A stretch of DNA of 64,000 nt from Pyrenopolyporus hunteri. Its lineage: Eukaryota > Ascomycota > Sordariomycetes > Xylariales > Hypoxylaceae. The stretch is from contig CADCXC010000041.1 of assembly GCA_902806595.1 (NCBI GenBank), positions 186,001 to 250,000 of the forward strand, read 5' to 3'. A program made the position numbers and the translations under genes. Under the pieces are notes generated by a model. It was given only the letters and a program-made list of their open reading frames with translations. It ran no database searches and was not told the DNA's origin. Numbering within the stretch: the first letter of the stretch is position 1; every line of letters begins with the position of its first letter. Below are positions 26,101-38,790 of the stretch, piece by piece.

Positions 26101-27491
26101 ATGTCGCAAACACCAGAAGCCATCCTCGCACAACTACAGACAGCCGGCTCCGCATATGCTCAAGGGCAACCTGGGGCACGCGAGAAGCTCCTGAACCTCG
26201 GCTATGCCTTGGTATCCAGCTTGGAGCTACCTAGTGAGGCAATTCAGCGCATGGGGTGGGCTGAGGTGGGTGAGGAAGATAGTTTCTTCTCCGTGTTCTA
26301 CGCACTCATGATTGTTCTTATTAGCCGGCGAAAGCCGCACATTGTCGCGTTGCCGTCGAATTAAAAATATTCGAGTTACTTAAGGAGAGCAGTGCTGAAG
26401 GTGTTAGCGCCAAGGACATTGCTGCCAAATCAGGGGCTAATGAGGTTTTGATTGGTACGTTGGATCTCACCAGCGATATAGCACTTGTTACTGATATTAC
26501 CGGAGCGCGAACATTGAAGCACCTCGCTGCTATGAATGTGATTACGGAGACTGGGGCGGATACGTATGCTGCGACACGCATGAGTAATGCGTTTACTGAG
26601 CCGCGGTATCGGGATGGTATCATCTACACGTGAGTAGCCTCTGAGAACAGCTTGCCGCTGCATTGAATCATTCTGTGTTTGACTTCACTTAAACGTACTT
26701 ACTTATACTTCGTCAGATATGATGTGGCCGGTCCATCATTCCGTGGCTTACCCGCCTATCTGAAGAGCATCAACTATACGCTCCCTACGAAGCTAACAGA
26801 TGGTCCCTTCCAAGCCGCTCATAAGACGCAACTCCCATTCTTCGCTTGGCTAGACCAGAACCCCCCTTATCTTCAGCTTTTCAGCAACTACATGTCGGCG
26901 TATCGCGCGGGGAAGCCTTCTTGGGTTGATCCAGGATTCTATCCCATCTCTGAACGGCTCGTTGACGGCTTCGACGCCGACGTGGATGGAGAGGGAGTCA
27001 TGCTGGTTGATGTCGGTGGTGGCAAGGGACATGACTTACAAGAGCTCAAGGAGAAACATCCGTCTCTACCCGGCAAACTGATTCTCCAGGATCAGGCTGA
27101 TGTCATATCGACCGTTTCTGGGAATGATATATTTGAAGCTATGGCGCATGACTTCTTTACACCCCAGCCCGTGAAGAACGCTCGTTCCTACTACCTACAC
27201 TCGGTACTCCACGATTGGGGCGATGACGATTGTGTCAAGATTCTCGATCAGTTGCGACCCGCTCTGAAGCGGGGATATTCTAGGCTCCTCATCAACGAGA
27301 TTATCGTTCCTAGCCAGAACGCCTCTTGGCCGGTCACATCGATGGATCAATTAGTGTTTGTTCTCGGAGCGATGGGCGAGCGCACGCAATCCCATTGGGA
27401 AAGCATTCTGCAGCGGGCGGGATTCAAGATCGTGCAGGTATACAACTATGAGATGGGCCAGGAGAGTCTTATTGAAGCAGAACTTGCTTGA
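26101..27491 (+). CDS. SAM-dependent O-methyltransferase (fungal secondary-metabolite type)
   Basis: Predicted to methylate a hydroxyl group on a small aromatic or polyketide-type substrate using S-adenosylmethionine. Exons 26101-26265, 26325-26454, 26506-26629 and 26717-27491 (introns of 59, 51 and 87 bp, GT...AG) join into one 397-codon frame; without splicing every frame breaks. The N-terminal part is the winged-helix dimerisation region (GWAEPAKAAHCRVAVELKIF onward). The C-terminal part is the Rossmann fold: SAM motif VDVGGGKG near residues 237-244, catalytic base His in SVLHDWGDDD near 304, and Glu in LINEIIVP near 333. Length fits the family (about 380-420). The start at 26101 puts MSQTPEAILAQLQ first; an in-frame upstream ATG at 26047 is possible but adds no conserved sequence. 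The hydrolase gene follows on the same strand. Substrate unknown; no synthase gene is visible. Confidence 0.92.
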
Positions 27492-28079
27492 TCTAATAAG
27501 GGGCACATTATGAGTCACTTACCTTATCCTGACCCAGCCAAGCTGTGTAGGTAGTTGCTGATAATCGAAACGTTCTAAGCCTCCTCGCTAAGCAAGGTAT
27601 CACTCCCGATGCACGCCAGCGGCGTGAACATCGTATTAGGTAAGATCATCACGTACGCCATTAAATCCTCTTAATAGTTTGACTGAACTATTTGATTTTA
27701 CTTGGTGTCCTATTATCTCACTTGGGGCTGAGTGGAAGACGAGTGCCGAGGAAGGAATGAAGGAAAAGGGGAGGGCGCCCATCTTTGCATTGGATGGAAT
27801 AACAACACGTAAAGCGGGATGCTGCCGTAGGAGCGTACTAAACCACGGATGGCAAATGTCTCCGAGCAGTTGGTACTCGGGTAGGTACGTAGCTATCCCT
27901 CCCTCGAATCAGATTCTTGCATCGGATAAAGGAGCGCGTCCGTAAGTGCCGGATAGGGGTAATCTACGGCCTCGGCTCCAGGGCTCGTCCATGAACTTAT
28001 AAGGCCTCACATGTCTTCGATTTGGGGTTTAATTTGGCGGAGCTGCTATGATCCAGAAATATCCTCCCTACAGACCAAA
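27492..28079 (+). other. Intergenic region between O-methyltransferase and hydrolase
   Basis: About 590 bp of normal composition. One open frame (27679-27945) has no recognisable domain and no codon support; I treat it as chance. The region presumably holds the O-methyltransferase 3' end and the hydrolase promoter. Confidence 0.45.
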
Positions 28080-29122
28080 ATGAGCACTCCTATACATATT
28101 TCCACACATGTGTATAAAGTTGCAGGAGACTTGTCCCTGACAATTGACGTGCATATCCCCGAAGGTTATAACAAAGACTCGGGAACTGCGCTAATCCACT
28201 TCCATGGCGGTTTTCTCGTGAGTATCAGTATAATTCTTCTTATCTAAACTACATCTAAAATATATAATAGGTATTCGGCGAAAAGACAACACTCCCGCCG
28301 TATTGGCTTATAAATGCCTGCCACAGTCGTGGTTGGGCCTATGCCACGCCCTCTTATCGCTTACTCCCAGAGGCAAACGGCGCTGAGGTCCTGCAAGATG
28401 CGCTTGACGCGACTAATTGGGTCCGGGATAACCTCGCCAAGTCGAACCGCCTGATCGTCGCAGGTTCCAGTGCTGGTGGCTATCTCGCTCTCGCCGTAGT
28501 CGCGCATCCCCAGTCTCCGCCAGTCCTAGGCCTCCTATCGGTCTATGGCATGCTGGATCTTACCGACCCGCGATACGTACAGCCAGGAACACCCTTAATG
28601 GCCCCCGTCGAGAACCTCGAGGCAACTGTAGAACAGATATACGCTGCCAAGACACAGTCAGCTGCCATTGATGGATATGAGTTCCCGGAACTACAGAACA
28701 TGGTGGCGGACCAGAGATTCACGTTGATACGCGCACTACAGGAGGCAGCACTTTACCCGGACGTAATATCAGGCGTACGAGGTCTAGCTCGACAGATCAG
28801 AGAGCGTGGCGTCGACGCAATTCCCGAAGATTCCCGACAACTGTTTCCCGCCTCCTTCGGACTTCATAAGGGGTTCCCTCCCAGCGCGTTCTTGCACGGG
28901 GATTCAGATATCGTGGTCGATGTGGGACTGAGTCGGAAAGTGGCCAAGGCGCTCGAAAACTTAGGGGTCAAGGTTTTCCTAGAGGTTGTTGAAGGACAGG
29001 GCCATGGGTTCGATGTCTTAAATATCCCGGCTGATGTCGATGTCCTTAAGAACCCTTCGGCAAATGACATTTACTCTAGCCTATCTAGAGTTTTCAAGTT
29101 TATTGACGAGGCCGCTAAATAA
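28080..29122 (+). CDS. Alpha/beta-hydrolase, HSL-like esterase/lipase family
   Basis: Predicted soluble carboxylesterase-type hydrolase; substrate unknown. Exons 28080-28217 and 28271-29122 (53-bp intron) give 329 residues. The oxyanion-hole motif HFHGGF is at residues 40-45. The nucleophile elbow AGSSAGG places the Ser near residue 113. A candidate catalytic Asp lies in LHGDSD near 259 and the His in GQGHGFD near 291, so the triad looks complete. Length fits the alpha/beta-hydrolase_3 family (about 300-350). An in-frame ATG at 28011 would add 23 residues; I prefer 28080 because MSTPIHIS leads straight into the conserved N-terminal strands. It has no signal peptide, so it is probably cytosolic. 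It is transcribed in the same direction as the O-methyltransferase, 590 bp away, which suggests possible shared use on one metabolite. Confidence 0.9.
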
Positions 29123-29673
29123 ATTCAACACTATGGAGCTGGGGGGGAGTGGAATGTCCGATACCTGGTATAACGCATAGTAATACAGAATACACCTTTT
29201 CTCCGGCTATTAAGAGTGTCTTTCAGGCGGTAGTTAAATTCGTTCACATGTCCCTGTTTAGTTTCGCTCTTCTCTTCTGAACTCTTGACATAATAACACT
29301 ACTCCTTAAGTCCAACAATAGCTATTAGGGGCATGACGATAATTTGTGAAGTATATATAATTGCACCTTATTCTCTTCGCGTCTCTCATAAAGCCCTAGG
29401 TTCATACATACGTATAGTTAACTGCTAATCATTAGCCGGCTGTCATGGTACAAATTTTCGGTGTTCCTCCCTTCCCTCTAATATTTGATATCTTGATACA
29501 GCAGTCTCCTGGATAATTCCCGCATCGATAGGTTAACCGGCCATACTTTGTCCTACACTTACATGCAACCCTTTAAATCGCTAAATTTTGCTGTTCCTTA
29601 GATTTTATCATTCTAGTACCATATTCCATCCTAAACTTCGTTATGAAACGCCAGATTCGTAACCAGGTTTCCG
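29123..29673. other. Intergenic region between hydrolase and F-box-like gene (convergent)
   Basis: About 550 bp between two convergent genes; somewhat AT-rich but with normal CpA/TpG. No ORF, RNA gene or repeat recognised. Confidence 0.5.
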
Positions 29674-31186
29674 TTAAACTGGATATCCTATTTTACGAAG
29701 GTCCTCGTAAATTTCCTCGGCCGTTGCTGATCTGCATCGTTGTGGTTGAGCACCGCTGAGCTTAGTCGGTAGCCCCATATCCGCCAGTGTCAGACCTTGA
29801 TTTAGATGTTCACACATCTGCCAGTATTCCAATGTTAACTTCTCCGGCGTAGACATACCACTCCAATGAAGGCTACCTCCGACCCTTCGAAGCAGATGAC
29901 ATGCCCAAACAGATGGAATCCATGTAGGTTTATCCGCGACGTCGCCCGACTTGGTCCATGGCATGATCAGGCAGCGTCCGCGGGGCCCCTTTCGGGTATT
30001 TTGCGGAGTCGGCAATCGGTCGCCTACGAACATCTCCTCTAGAAGCTGCCAAATGCGACGTCTATTATGTAGACCGGCCGGGACGTACTCGAGGTTATCC
30101 TTGTACCCTGTGCATGCCCATAACTGCTCGTCTTCAGGCCCGGCGACAGCTTCTTCTAACGGAAGGTCATCGCGGATACCGAAATCGACTCCTTGGCTGA
30201 GCTGTCTCACTAGTAGTTCCCAGTCCCACTCGAAGTCGGTACCTCCGGGACATGGTTCGGCGGCTTTGGCATCAATGAGGTCAGGGTCAACATCCCAGAG
30301 CCAGGGCAAGGCTTTGCATGATTTCAACAGGTCCATCCAGAAGTACTGCGGGAGTACATAGGTCGCCGTGAGAGGCAATCCTCGCGGGGAGCCTAATATT
30401 TCGTATATGCTGTACAGAAGCTCGATTGGTAGTGTGTTAAGGCCCGCTCTTAAGGCCTCTGCTTCTCGGTCTAGCTGCGGGTCGCGAGGGCACTCTCGAA
30501 GATTCAACAACAGGGTTTCGGTAAATTTCTCAGTTTCCAGGGGGTTACCGGCGAATATCTTTATTTAGGTAGCTATCAGTAAGAGACGTTCAGGGGATAA
30601 CTTCATTAGGGTAACTTACATCGACCCAATCTACCAAAGGTGTATCGGGGGAGTTGGTCCCAACTTCGAGTCTCGTATAGTCATGGTTCCACCACCGCCA
30701 AGACGGAATATAGAATTTGTTATCAGCCAGAGTGTAGTTCGCTCCACGATCGAAGACCAAGCACTCTGTATTGGCGATTCCTATCCGCCACCTAAGCGCC
30801 GTCCACAGTCCTCTCATGTCCTTAATATAGGACTCCGGAGATGAGAAGGCCCGTTTTGCCATATCAAGACAAACGGAATGAACGGGAATATGAACGTGAT
30901 CGCCGAGTGCATACTGAGCCACTTCGACCATGTAGCTTACCTCGGGGCCCCAAACGCCGAATATAGAGCCCTCCCTCCATTGCCCCATATATACCTGGAT
31001 CTCAGATCTCGTGGAGCGGTGATGAGACGGTATATCAGCGACGTCGGGGTGAGCTATATCTGGGCAAAGTTTATCAACTTCATCGTCAGGGTCGCACAGC
31101 AGCCGGATATCCGACCACCAGGTACGGCCAGTGGTGGGTAAGCCGCAGATAGAGCATGGGTAATTATCATGACGACCAAATATCAT
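29674..31186 (-). CDS. Fungal F-box-like hypothetical protein
   Basis: Two exons, 31186-30620 and 30558-29674, with a 61-bp GTAAGT...AAAG intron (30619-30559), join in frame to 483 residues. The N-terminus carries a CSIC pair (Cys11, Cys14) followed by a Trp-rich stretch, as in many fungal F-box proteins of unknown role. A degenerate F-box lies mid-protein (NTLPIELLYSIYEIL, about residues 230-245, then LPQYFWMDLLKSCKALPWLW). F-box proteins usually recruit targets to SCF ubiquitin ligases; that role is inferred only. The rest is rich in Trp, Asp and Glu and has no other recognisable domain. It is convergent with the hydrolase gene. Confidence is good that this is a gene, moderate for the F-box assignment. 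Confidence 0.75.
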
Positions 31187-32164
31187 GGTGCCGACCGGTT
31201 ATGGCAGTATGCGAGGCGAACCGAAGTTGTACGGATGGTTAGATGAGAGATAGAATAGGTAAGAATGAGTTCACTAGTAAGTCAGCAGGCCCCAAGAGAC
31301 TAACGGACTGTTTGATGCCAATGAATAGCGAGTGGAATCGTTATTTGCCCAATAGGGAGGCGGTGTAAGTCAATATGTCATTGGTGCGGCGTTAAGAAAC
31401 ATCAATGCCGTAAGCAAAACACACAAGCGACCCTTTTACGAGAAATGTTTTGAATCGTTAGAATCCCATATTTATACCCTTGTCCTATCGCAATGTTAGG
31501 GTTATGAATTATTTTATAAACCGAGCACTGATAGCCTAGTAACAAGGTGGAATCACTACCTGTCCGGTGATATCACCAGCCAAGATCCCCCCGATGACAT
31601 TGACGCGCGGGGAATATCGTAGCAGGTGGCATAATTCGGTGAGTTAAATCGGGATGATGATTCGCCTACTGAAAACCTATAAGTAGATACTTTTGTATAC
31701 AGGGCTTAGGCGTTCCGGGCAAGGAACCATAAGCCTCACTCCGGCCAGCATCCCTATGTGAAGTGGAAATAGAAGAAGTGATGTATGAGAAGCTTTATTC
31801 GAACTGCTCGAGTCGCTCCCGTCGTTCGTCCTGGGCGGTGAACCTGAACCTCTACGGTTCCAGGGGGTCAGACGCCGTTCACCGTAATACCACGTTCCGG
31901 CGGGCGTCGTTCTAGGCGGCCCCCAAGCGCGTAGGCCCACAATATGTTGTTGGGCCTGCTTTTAGTGGACGGCGTTGACTGGGGTTGTGCGCTGTGGCGG
32001 GGTTGGGGGGTTTCCAGCTCCTGGGCGCTGAAATTTTAGCTTGAGCATTCCTCCCCTGGTCTGGCTCGGGCCATGAGCGCCGCTCGGGGTGGTGATAAGT
32101 CGAGCCTAGGGTAAGATAGCAGGGCTTAGCTTAACTTAGTAAAAGGACGTTAAAATAACTGGCG
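31187..32164. other. Non-coding right flank of the gene island
   Basis: Normal-composition DNA up to the RIP block. A minus-strand open frame at 31940-31677 is proline/serine-rich and matches nothing I know. An imperfect palindrome (GGCCCACAA ... TTGTTGGGCC) lies near 31935-31960. The DNA turns G-rich near 31975-32110 and changes abruptly to AT-rich at about 32165. The F-box gene promoter must lie just right of 31186. Confidence 0.4.
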
Positions 32165-33491
32165 CATCCCGTAATAATAAATATTAAAAAATTTAAAATA
32201 ATAAAATTTATATCCGCTTAAATAATAAATAAAATATTAAAAATTAATTATTATAATATATTTATAATTTATATAATAATTTATAAAATTTTTAAAATTT
32301 TAAAATAAAATAATAATATAATTTTTCGATATTAAAAATAAAATATTAAAATATAATTTAATATTAATAAAATTAAAGCGTTTTAATAATACGTTATTTT
32401 TTTAACGTTTTTTTATTTAAATAAATAATTAAATAAATATTTATATTAAATGTTAATTTAAAATTATCGATAATTTTAATTAATATATTTAAATTTATTA
32501 TAAAAAAAAACTTATAAATATTTAATATTTAAAAATAAATTAAAAAATAAATAAATCGAAGTACGAATTATATTTTATTAATTAAATTTTTTATTATTAA
32601 TATATTAAAATATGTCGATATTTTATTAATAACGTATAAAATATTTTAAACGTAATTTTAAATAAAAAAATATTAATAATATTATTATAATAATAAATTA
32701 TTATTATAATAAATATTAATAAATTATTAAAATATTAAACGTTTATATAAAATAAATAAAATAATAAATAAAAAATATAATTTAATTATATTTTTATAAA
32801 ATTTATTATTACGAATCGAAATTATAATAATTATAAATATTTTTTTTTATTATTTTTTATAAAATTTATTTTTTAACGCGTATTATCGTCGATATTTTAT
32901 TATAAAACTTATAAAATTAAATAAAAAAAATTTACTACGATTTTTATAATTTCGCTATAATAATTTATAATAAATAAATAAATTTACATTATTTTTTTAA
33001 TTTTTTTTAAATTTATTAATAAATTTAAATATATAATAAAAATTTCGTTATAATTTATATAATTTAAAATTTTTTAATTTTAATTATATATTTATTTATA
33101 TTATTTTTTAATATTTTATTTAAATTTATTATATTTTAATAAACGAATTATTTAAATAATAATAACGTAACGTAATCGTTAATAAAATTTTATTAAATAT
33201 TTATATTATTTAATAATTAAATTAAAAAATTATAATAATTCGATATTAAATTTAAATTATTATAATATAATAATGTAAAACGTCGTATATTATTAAACGA
33301 TAACGAAATTTTCGTTCGAAATTTATTAATTTAAATAACGCATAATAATAAAATATATTTTTATAATAAAAATTTTATAAATTAAAATTTTTTTAATTTA
33401 AAAATTATAACGTATTAAATATATTAATAAAACGAAAATTTATAATAACGAAAATTTATTATATATAAAATAAATATTTATATATAATTAA

Positions 33492-34240
33492 AAGTTTTAT
33501 TATTAATATTTTTTTATTTTATTATCGAATTTTATTAACATTTTTAATACATTAAAATATTTGTCGTATTTAATAATTTTATATATAAATTTACGTATAA
33601 TTACGTTAATATATAATATATACTTTATATTTTTTTTTAATTAATTTAATTACCTATAATTTTTATTATATATTTTATTATATCTTACCTATTTTAAAAA
33701 TATAAAATATAAAAAATATATCGTTAGTTTCACTTTAATTAAACTTTTTTAATAATATAAATTTTATATCGATATATGTTTTATTTTAAAAGTTATTTAA
33801 ATATAAAGTTAATTTTATATATATATTTAAAAGTGTAAATAATAACTCGGGGTAGTTATATAATCTTTTTTTACGGTCGTATACTTTTTTTAATATTCGT
33901 ATAAAATTAAATATATATTTAAATAACTTTCGAAATAAGGTATGTATCGATATAAAATTTATATTATTAAAAAGGTTTAATTAAAGCGAAATTAGCGATG
34001 TATTTTTTATATTTTATATTTTTAAAATGGGTGGGATATAATAAAATATATGATAAAAGTTATAAATAATTAAATTAATTAAAAAAGTATACCCGTATTC
34101 GAAAAAACTATCTAATTTTATTATATTTTTATATAAAAATATATTAATAAGGTCGAATACGAGATGGGAAATGTATTTTTTATATTAAAAGTATTAATAA
34201 AATTTAATAATAATTTTTAAAAATGTTAATAATAAAACTT
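33492..34240. mobile_element. Inverted-repeat (hAT-MITE-like) element, copy A, RIP-mutated
   Basis: A 749-bp RIP-mutated copy of the element at 35614-36389. Left end AAGTTTTATTATTAA matches GAGTTTTGCTATTAA, and right end AATAATAAAACTT matches AATAACAAAACTT. Flanking octamers ATAATTAA and ATTATTAA match at 7 of 8 positions. Both arms align to copy B in the same order, but the central loop (about 33833-33893) aligns to copy B only as its reverse complement. Confidence 0.8.
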
Positions 34241-34807
34241 ATTATTAAAATTTTTTTAATTATAATAATTTTTAATATTTAATAATTTATATTTACGATA
34301 AATTAAAAATTAAATAATATAATTAAATTAATTAACGGGTAATATAATAAATATTATTATAAATTAATTTATTATATATTTATTAACGTGTTTTTTTTAT
34401 TTAATAATAACGTCGAATTAACGTTATTATATCGTAATTATATAAATAAAAAAAAACATTAAATAAATAACGAAATTTCATTATTTTAAATCGAATTATA
34501 TTTATTTTATTACATTTAAAATTTTTTAAAAAATAAAAAAATTAAAAAAAAAATATATCGATATTATAATTTATAAAATAATTTTTATTTTTTTAATATT
34601 TAACGATTAATTATTTATTATAAAATCGTTAATTTATTAAAACGTTAAAAAAAATAATATAAATTATATATACGATAAACGATTAAAAAAAAAATAATAT
34701 AATCGTATATTTAAATTAATATAATTAATATAATACGAAAAAAAATAATATAATATTAAAAATATTTAAATTAATATAATAATTTAATTTTATTAAATAA
34801 TTAATAT

Positions 34808-35073
34808 TATAATAATATAATTTCGTATTAAAATATTTATTATAATAATAATAAAAATAAATATATTTTTATTAAATATTTTATCGTTTTATATAATAAA
34901 TATTTAAAATATAATTTTTAAAAATAATATATTTATCGATTAATATAAAATTAAATCGTTTATAATTTTTATATATATATAATTTAATTTATTTTATTTA
35001 TTTTATATTTTTTATTATACGATCGTATAATAATTAATCGATTATTAATTAACGATTTTTTATTTATTTAATA
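34808..35073 (-). repeat. Solo LTR related to retroelements 1 and 2
   Basis: About 266 bp aligning along its length with the reverse-oriented LTR at 18594-18863 but clearly more diverged, ending ATTTAATA. Flanking pentamers AATAT and AATTT match at 4 of 5. No partner LTR or internal region is adjacent, so it is a solo LTR or a fragment of a sister family. Confidence 0.6.
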
Positions 35074-35613
35074 AATTTCGAAATATTAAACGTTTTTATC
35101 GTTAATATATTTTTATAAAATCGTAATTTATTATATTACGTATTATATTTTATTATAACGTTTTATAATTTTAATTATAAATAACGTTATTATATATTTA
35201 AATATTTATTATTATTATCGATTTTTTAAAATTCGTATATTTTTATAAATTAATAAAATTATTATAAATATAAAACGATATAAAATAAAATTTTATTTTA
35301 TTATTAATTTTTTTAATATTAATTTTTTTAATTTTAATATTATACGATTATTTAATCGTTTAAATATTCGATAACGAAATTTAAAACGGTTTTATTATTT
35401 TATTCGTTATATTATTTTTTAAACCGCGATTTTTTATATTTTATTTACGATTTTTTAAATATCGATTTATATTAATAATATATTAACGATATAATTTTAT
35501 AATAAATTTTAATTAATAATAATAAAATTTTACATTTAATTATCGATACGTAATTTTATTATATAATTATTTTATTAAAATTTATTTTTTATTTTTATTT
35601 AATTTTATATAAT

Positions 35614-36389
35614 GAGTTTTGCTATTAACACTCCCTCGTTTTACTATCGGGCCTTATTGGCATTCCCAATACATTAAAATACCTACCATATCTAACAACC
35701 CCACATACAAATCTACGTACAATCGTGTTAATACATAATGTACACCTTATGCCCTTTTTTAATTGATTCAATTACCTACAGCTCCCACCATATATTCTAT
35801 TATATCCCACCCACTCAAAAGATGCAAAATATAAAAAATATATTGCCAGTTTCGCGTCAATTAAAGCTTTCTAATGATATAGGTTTCATATCGGTACATG
35901 CCCTATTTCAAAAGCTATTTGAATATAAAGTCAATTCCATATATATATTCAAAGGTGTCAAAAGGTGCTGGAGGGGTATGCGACCGCAAAAGGGGATCAC
36001 ATGACCACCCCGGGCCACCACTTACACCTTTGACACCCGTATGGAATTGACTTTATATTCAAATAGCTTTTGAAATAGGGCATGTACCGATATGAAACCT
36101 ATATCATTAGAAAGCTTTAATTGACGCGAAACTGGCAATATATTTTTTATATTTTGCATCTTTTGAGTGGGTGGGATATAATAGAATATATGGTGGGAGC
36201 TGTAGGTAATTGAATCAATTGAATCAATTGAAAAAGTGTACCCGTACTCGGAGAGACTATCTGGTTTTGCTGCATTTTTGTATGAGAATATGTTAGTGGG
36301 GCCGAGTACGGGGTAGGAGATGTATTTTTTATATTGGGAGTACCAATAAAGCCCGATAGCAATTTTAAGGAATGTTAATAACAAAACTT
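35614..36389. mobile_element. Inverted-repeat (hAT-MITE-like) element, copy B, unmutated
   Basis: A 776-bp non-coding fold-back element. Ends are GAGTTTTGCTATTAAC and, inverted, AAGTTTTGTTATTAAC. A perfect 8-bp target duplication TATATAAT flanks it (35606-35613 and 36390-36397); 8-bp duplications are typical of hAT transposons. Inner arms of about 190 bp are nearly identical inverted repeats, so the same peptide is read from the plus strand at 35738-35950 and the minus strand at 36330-36040; these are not genes. Outer arms diverge from each other. A G/C-richer loop of about 55 bp lies near 35968-36022. CpA and TpG are normal, so it was inserted after RIP of its surroundings. Confidence 0.88.
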
Positions 36390-38579
36390 TATATAATTTA
36401 TAAAATGATTAATTAAATATTTTCGTTAAATTTTATTTTATTTTTTTTAACGTTATTCGTTTAATTTATTATTTTTAACGCGTTTATTTTATTTTATATT
36501 TTTTTTTTATTTTTTTATATTTCGATTTATAATTTTATTTTATTTTTAATTTAATTATTAATTTTTAATTAATTCGAAAATATTAAAAACGTTTTTTAAT
36601 AAAATTTTCGAAGTATTTATATTTTTTTTAATATATAATATTATTAACGTTTTTTAATATAATTTATAATATATCGTTTATATATAATAAATAATTTTTC
36701 GAAATTAATTTTTCGAAATTATTAAATTTATATTATAACGATAATAAATATTACGGGAAAAAATATTTATTATTTTATTACGATTTATTTTATTTAATAT
36801 TTAATTTAAAATATCGTTTTTTTTTATATATATTTATATAAATATAAATATATTTTTCGATTTATTTAATAATTGTAAAAAAATTTTTTTTATTTTTATA
36901 AAATATTTATAAATTAAAGTTTTTTTATTATTTATAAAATGTTTATTTTCGAAAAAACGACGCGATTTAATCGATAAAATTTATTCGATTTTTATAAAAA
37001 AACTTCGATTAATTAAATTTAAATTCGATTCGATATAATTTAACGTCGAAAGTTTTAATTTTAATTATAAATATATTACGTTTTAAAAAACGAAATTATT
37101 AATTAAAATATAATAAATAATAAAATTATTATAATTTAAAATTTAACTTTATATATTTATATAAAATATTTAATAATAATTAATTTTAATCGTATTTAAA
37201 TATACTTTTATTTTATTATTACGAAATTACGTTTTTAATAATATTTTTAAATTAATTTTTTAAATCGTTTTTATATAATTTACGCGTTTTAATATTAATT
37301 AAAAAAAGTTAAAAAATCCCTTCGTTTTAATTAAAAATTTTAATATCGATTATTTTAATTTTATAAATTATTATTTAAACTTCGATTTATTTTTATCGAA
37401 AAAATTTAAAAAAACTTTAAACGATTATAAAATTTTAAAAATATTATTTATAAATTTTATTAATAAAATGTTTACGTTATCGATATACGAAATAAACGAA
37501 ATTATTAAATTTTAAAAATTCGTTCAAATTATAATAATATAAGTAAAATTAAAAAAATATATATAAATTATTTCGAATTTAAAGTTTTATATTTTTTATT
37601 TTAAATTTAATAATATTTTTTTTAATAACGTATTTCGTAATATTTTAATTAATATTATTACGATCGTTAATAAAATTAAAAAAAAATATTTTTATTTTTT
37701 ATTATTATAAAAAAAATTTAATTTTTACGGTTATTATTAATTAATTTAAAAAGTTCGATAAAAAATAAATTTTCGAATAAATCGAAGTAAAAAAAATTTT
37801 ATTTTTAAACGGTTAAATTAAACGAAAGTCGTATAAAAATATCGTAATTAACGAAAGTATCGTCGAAATTTATATTTAATATTATATTAATAAAAAAAAA
37901 GGTAAAAAAAATCTTCGACGATTATTTATTCGAAAAGGTATAAGAGTTTATAAATCGTCGATTTAAACGTTTTAATGAAATATTTATTTATTATAAAGTC
38001 GTTTTTTTAAAATTATTAATATCGATAAAACTTTTTTATTTAAAACTCGATACGTTTTAAAGTAATATATTTATATAATTTAAACGGTTTTAATTTTTTA
38101 AATATATAAATAAGTTAATTAAATTTTATATTATTATTAACTTTTTATTTTTAATTATTAAATATAAAAGTTTTAATATTAATATTTTTTAATTTTTATC
38201 GATTATTTAAAATTAAATTATTTTAAAATATATTATTTATTTTAATATTATTTAAAAATTATATTAATATATAAAAAAAAGTCGTTATTTTTTATTATTT
38301 ATTATTATTATTTTTAATATTATATCGAATAATACGAAAATACGGTTTGATATATTTTAACGAAATTTAAATAAAATTCGTAGTAAATATTTTATTATTT
38401 ATTTCGTCGATATTTTTATATTATCGAAAATAAAATAATATAAACGGTTATATATATATATTATTAATATATTTATATAAACGAAAAAAAAAATATATTA
38501 AATGTTATAATTATATTATTTTATTTTAATTTATTTTTAAATACGATAATAAAAATAATAAATATAAATAATAATAATA

Positions 38580-38790
38580 TAATAAATTTAAAAGGTTCGT
38601 TAAATTTAAAATAATTAATTTTAAACGATAATAACGTAATAAATTCGAAAAGTTTATCGGATTTAAAATAATTAATTTTAAACGATAATAACGTAATAAA
38701 TTCGAAAAATTTATCTGATTTAAAATAACCGGTTTTAAACGATAATAATATAATAAATTAAGGAAATTCATTAAATTTAAAACGGTTAAC
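38580..38790. repeat. 57-bp tandem array in RIP-mutated DNA
   Basis: About four imperfect units of 57 bp (for example starting AATAAATTCGAAAA and ending AACGATAATAACGT). A 57-bp period equals 19 codons, and the minus strand reads a 19-residue Leu/Ile-rich repeat. This could be a decayed repeat-protein gene or a plain minisatellite; not resolvable by eye. Confidence 0.6.

Noticed and set aside
27679..27945. Small gene between O-methyltransferase and hydrolase
   Set aside because: No start context, domain or splice structure; it lies in the expected promoter region of the hydrolase.
31677..31940. Minus-strand 87-codon frame right of the F-box-like gene
   Set aside because: Pro/Ser-rich composition only, no recognisable family and no adjoining exons.
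35738..36384. Two similar small proteins on opposite strands
   Set aside because: They are the same arm of an inverted-repeat element read from both sides; not conserved as frames in copies A and C.
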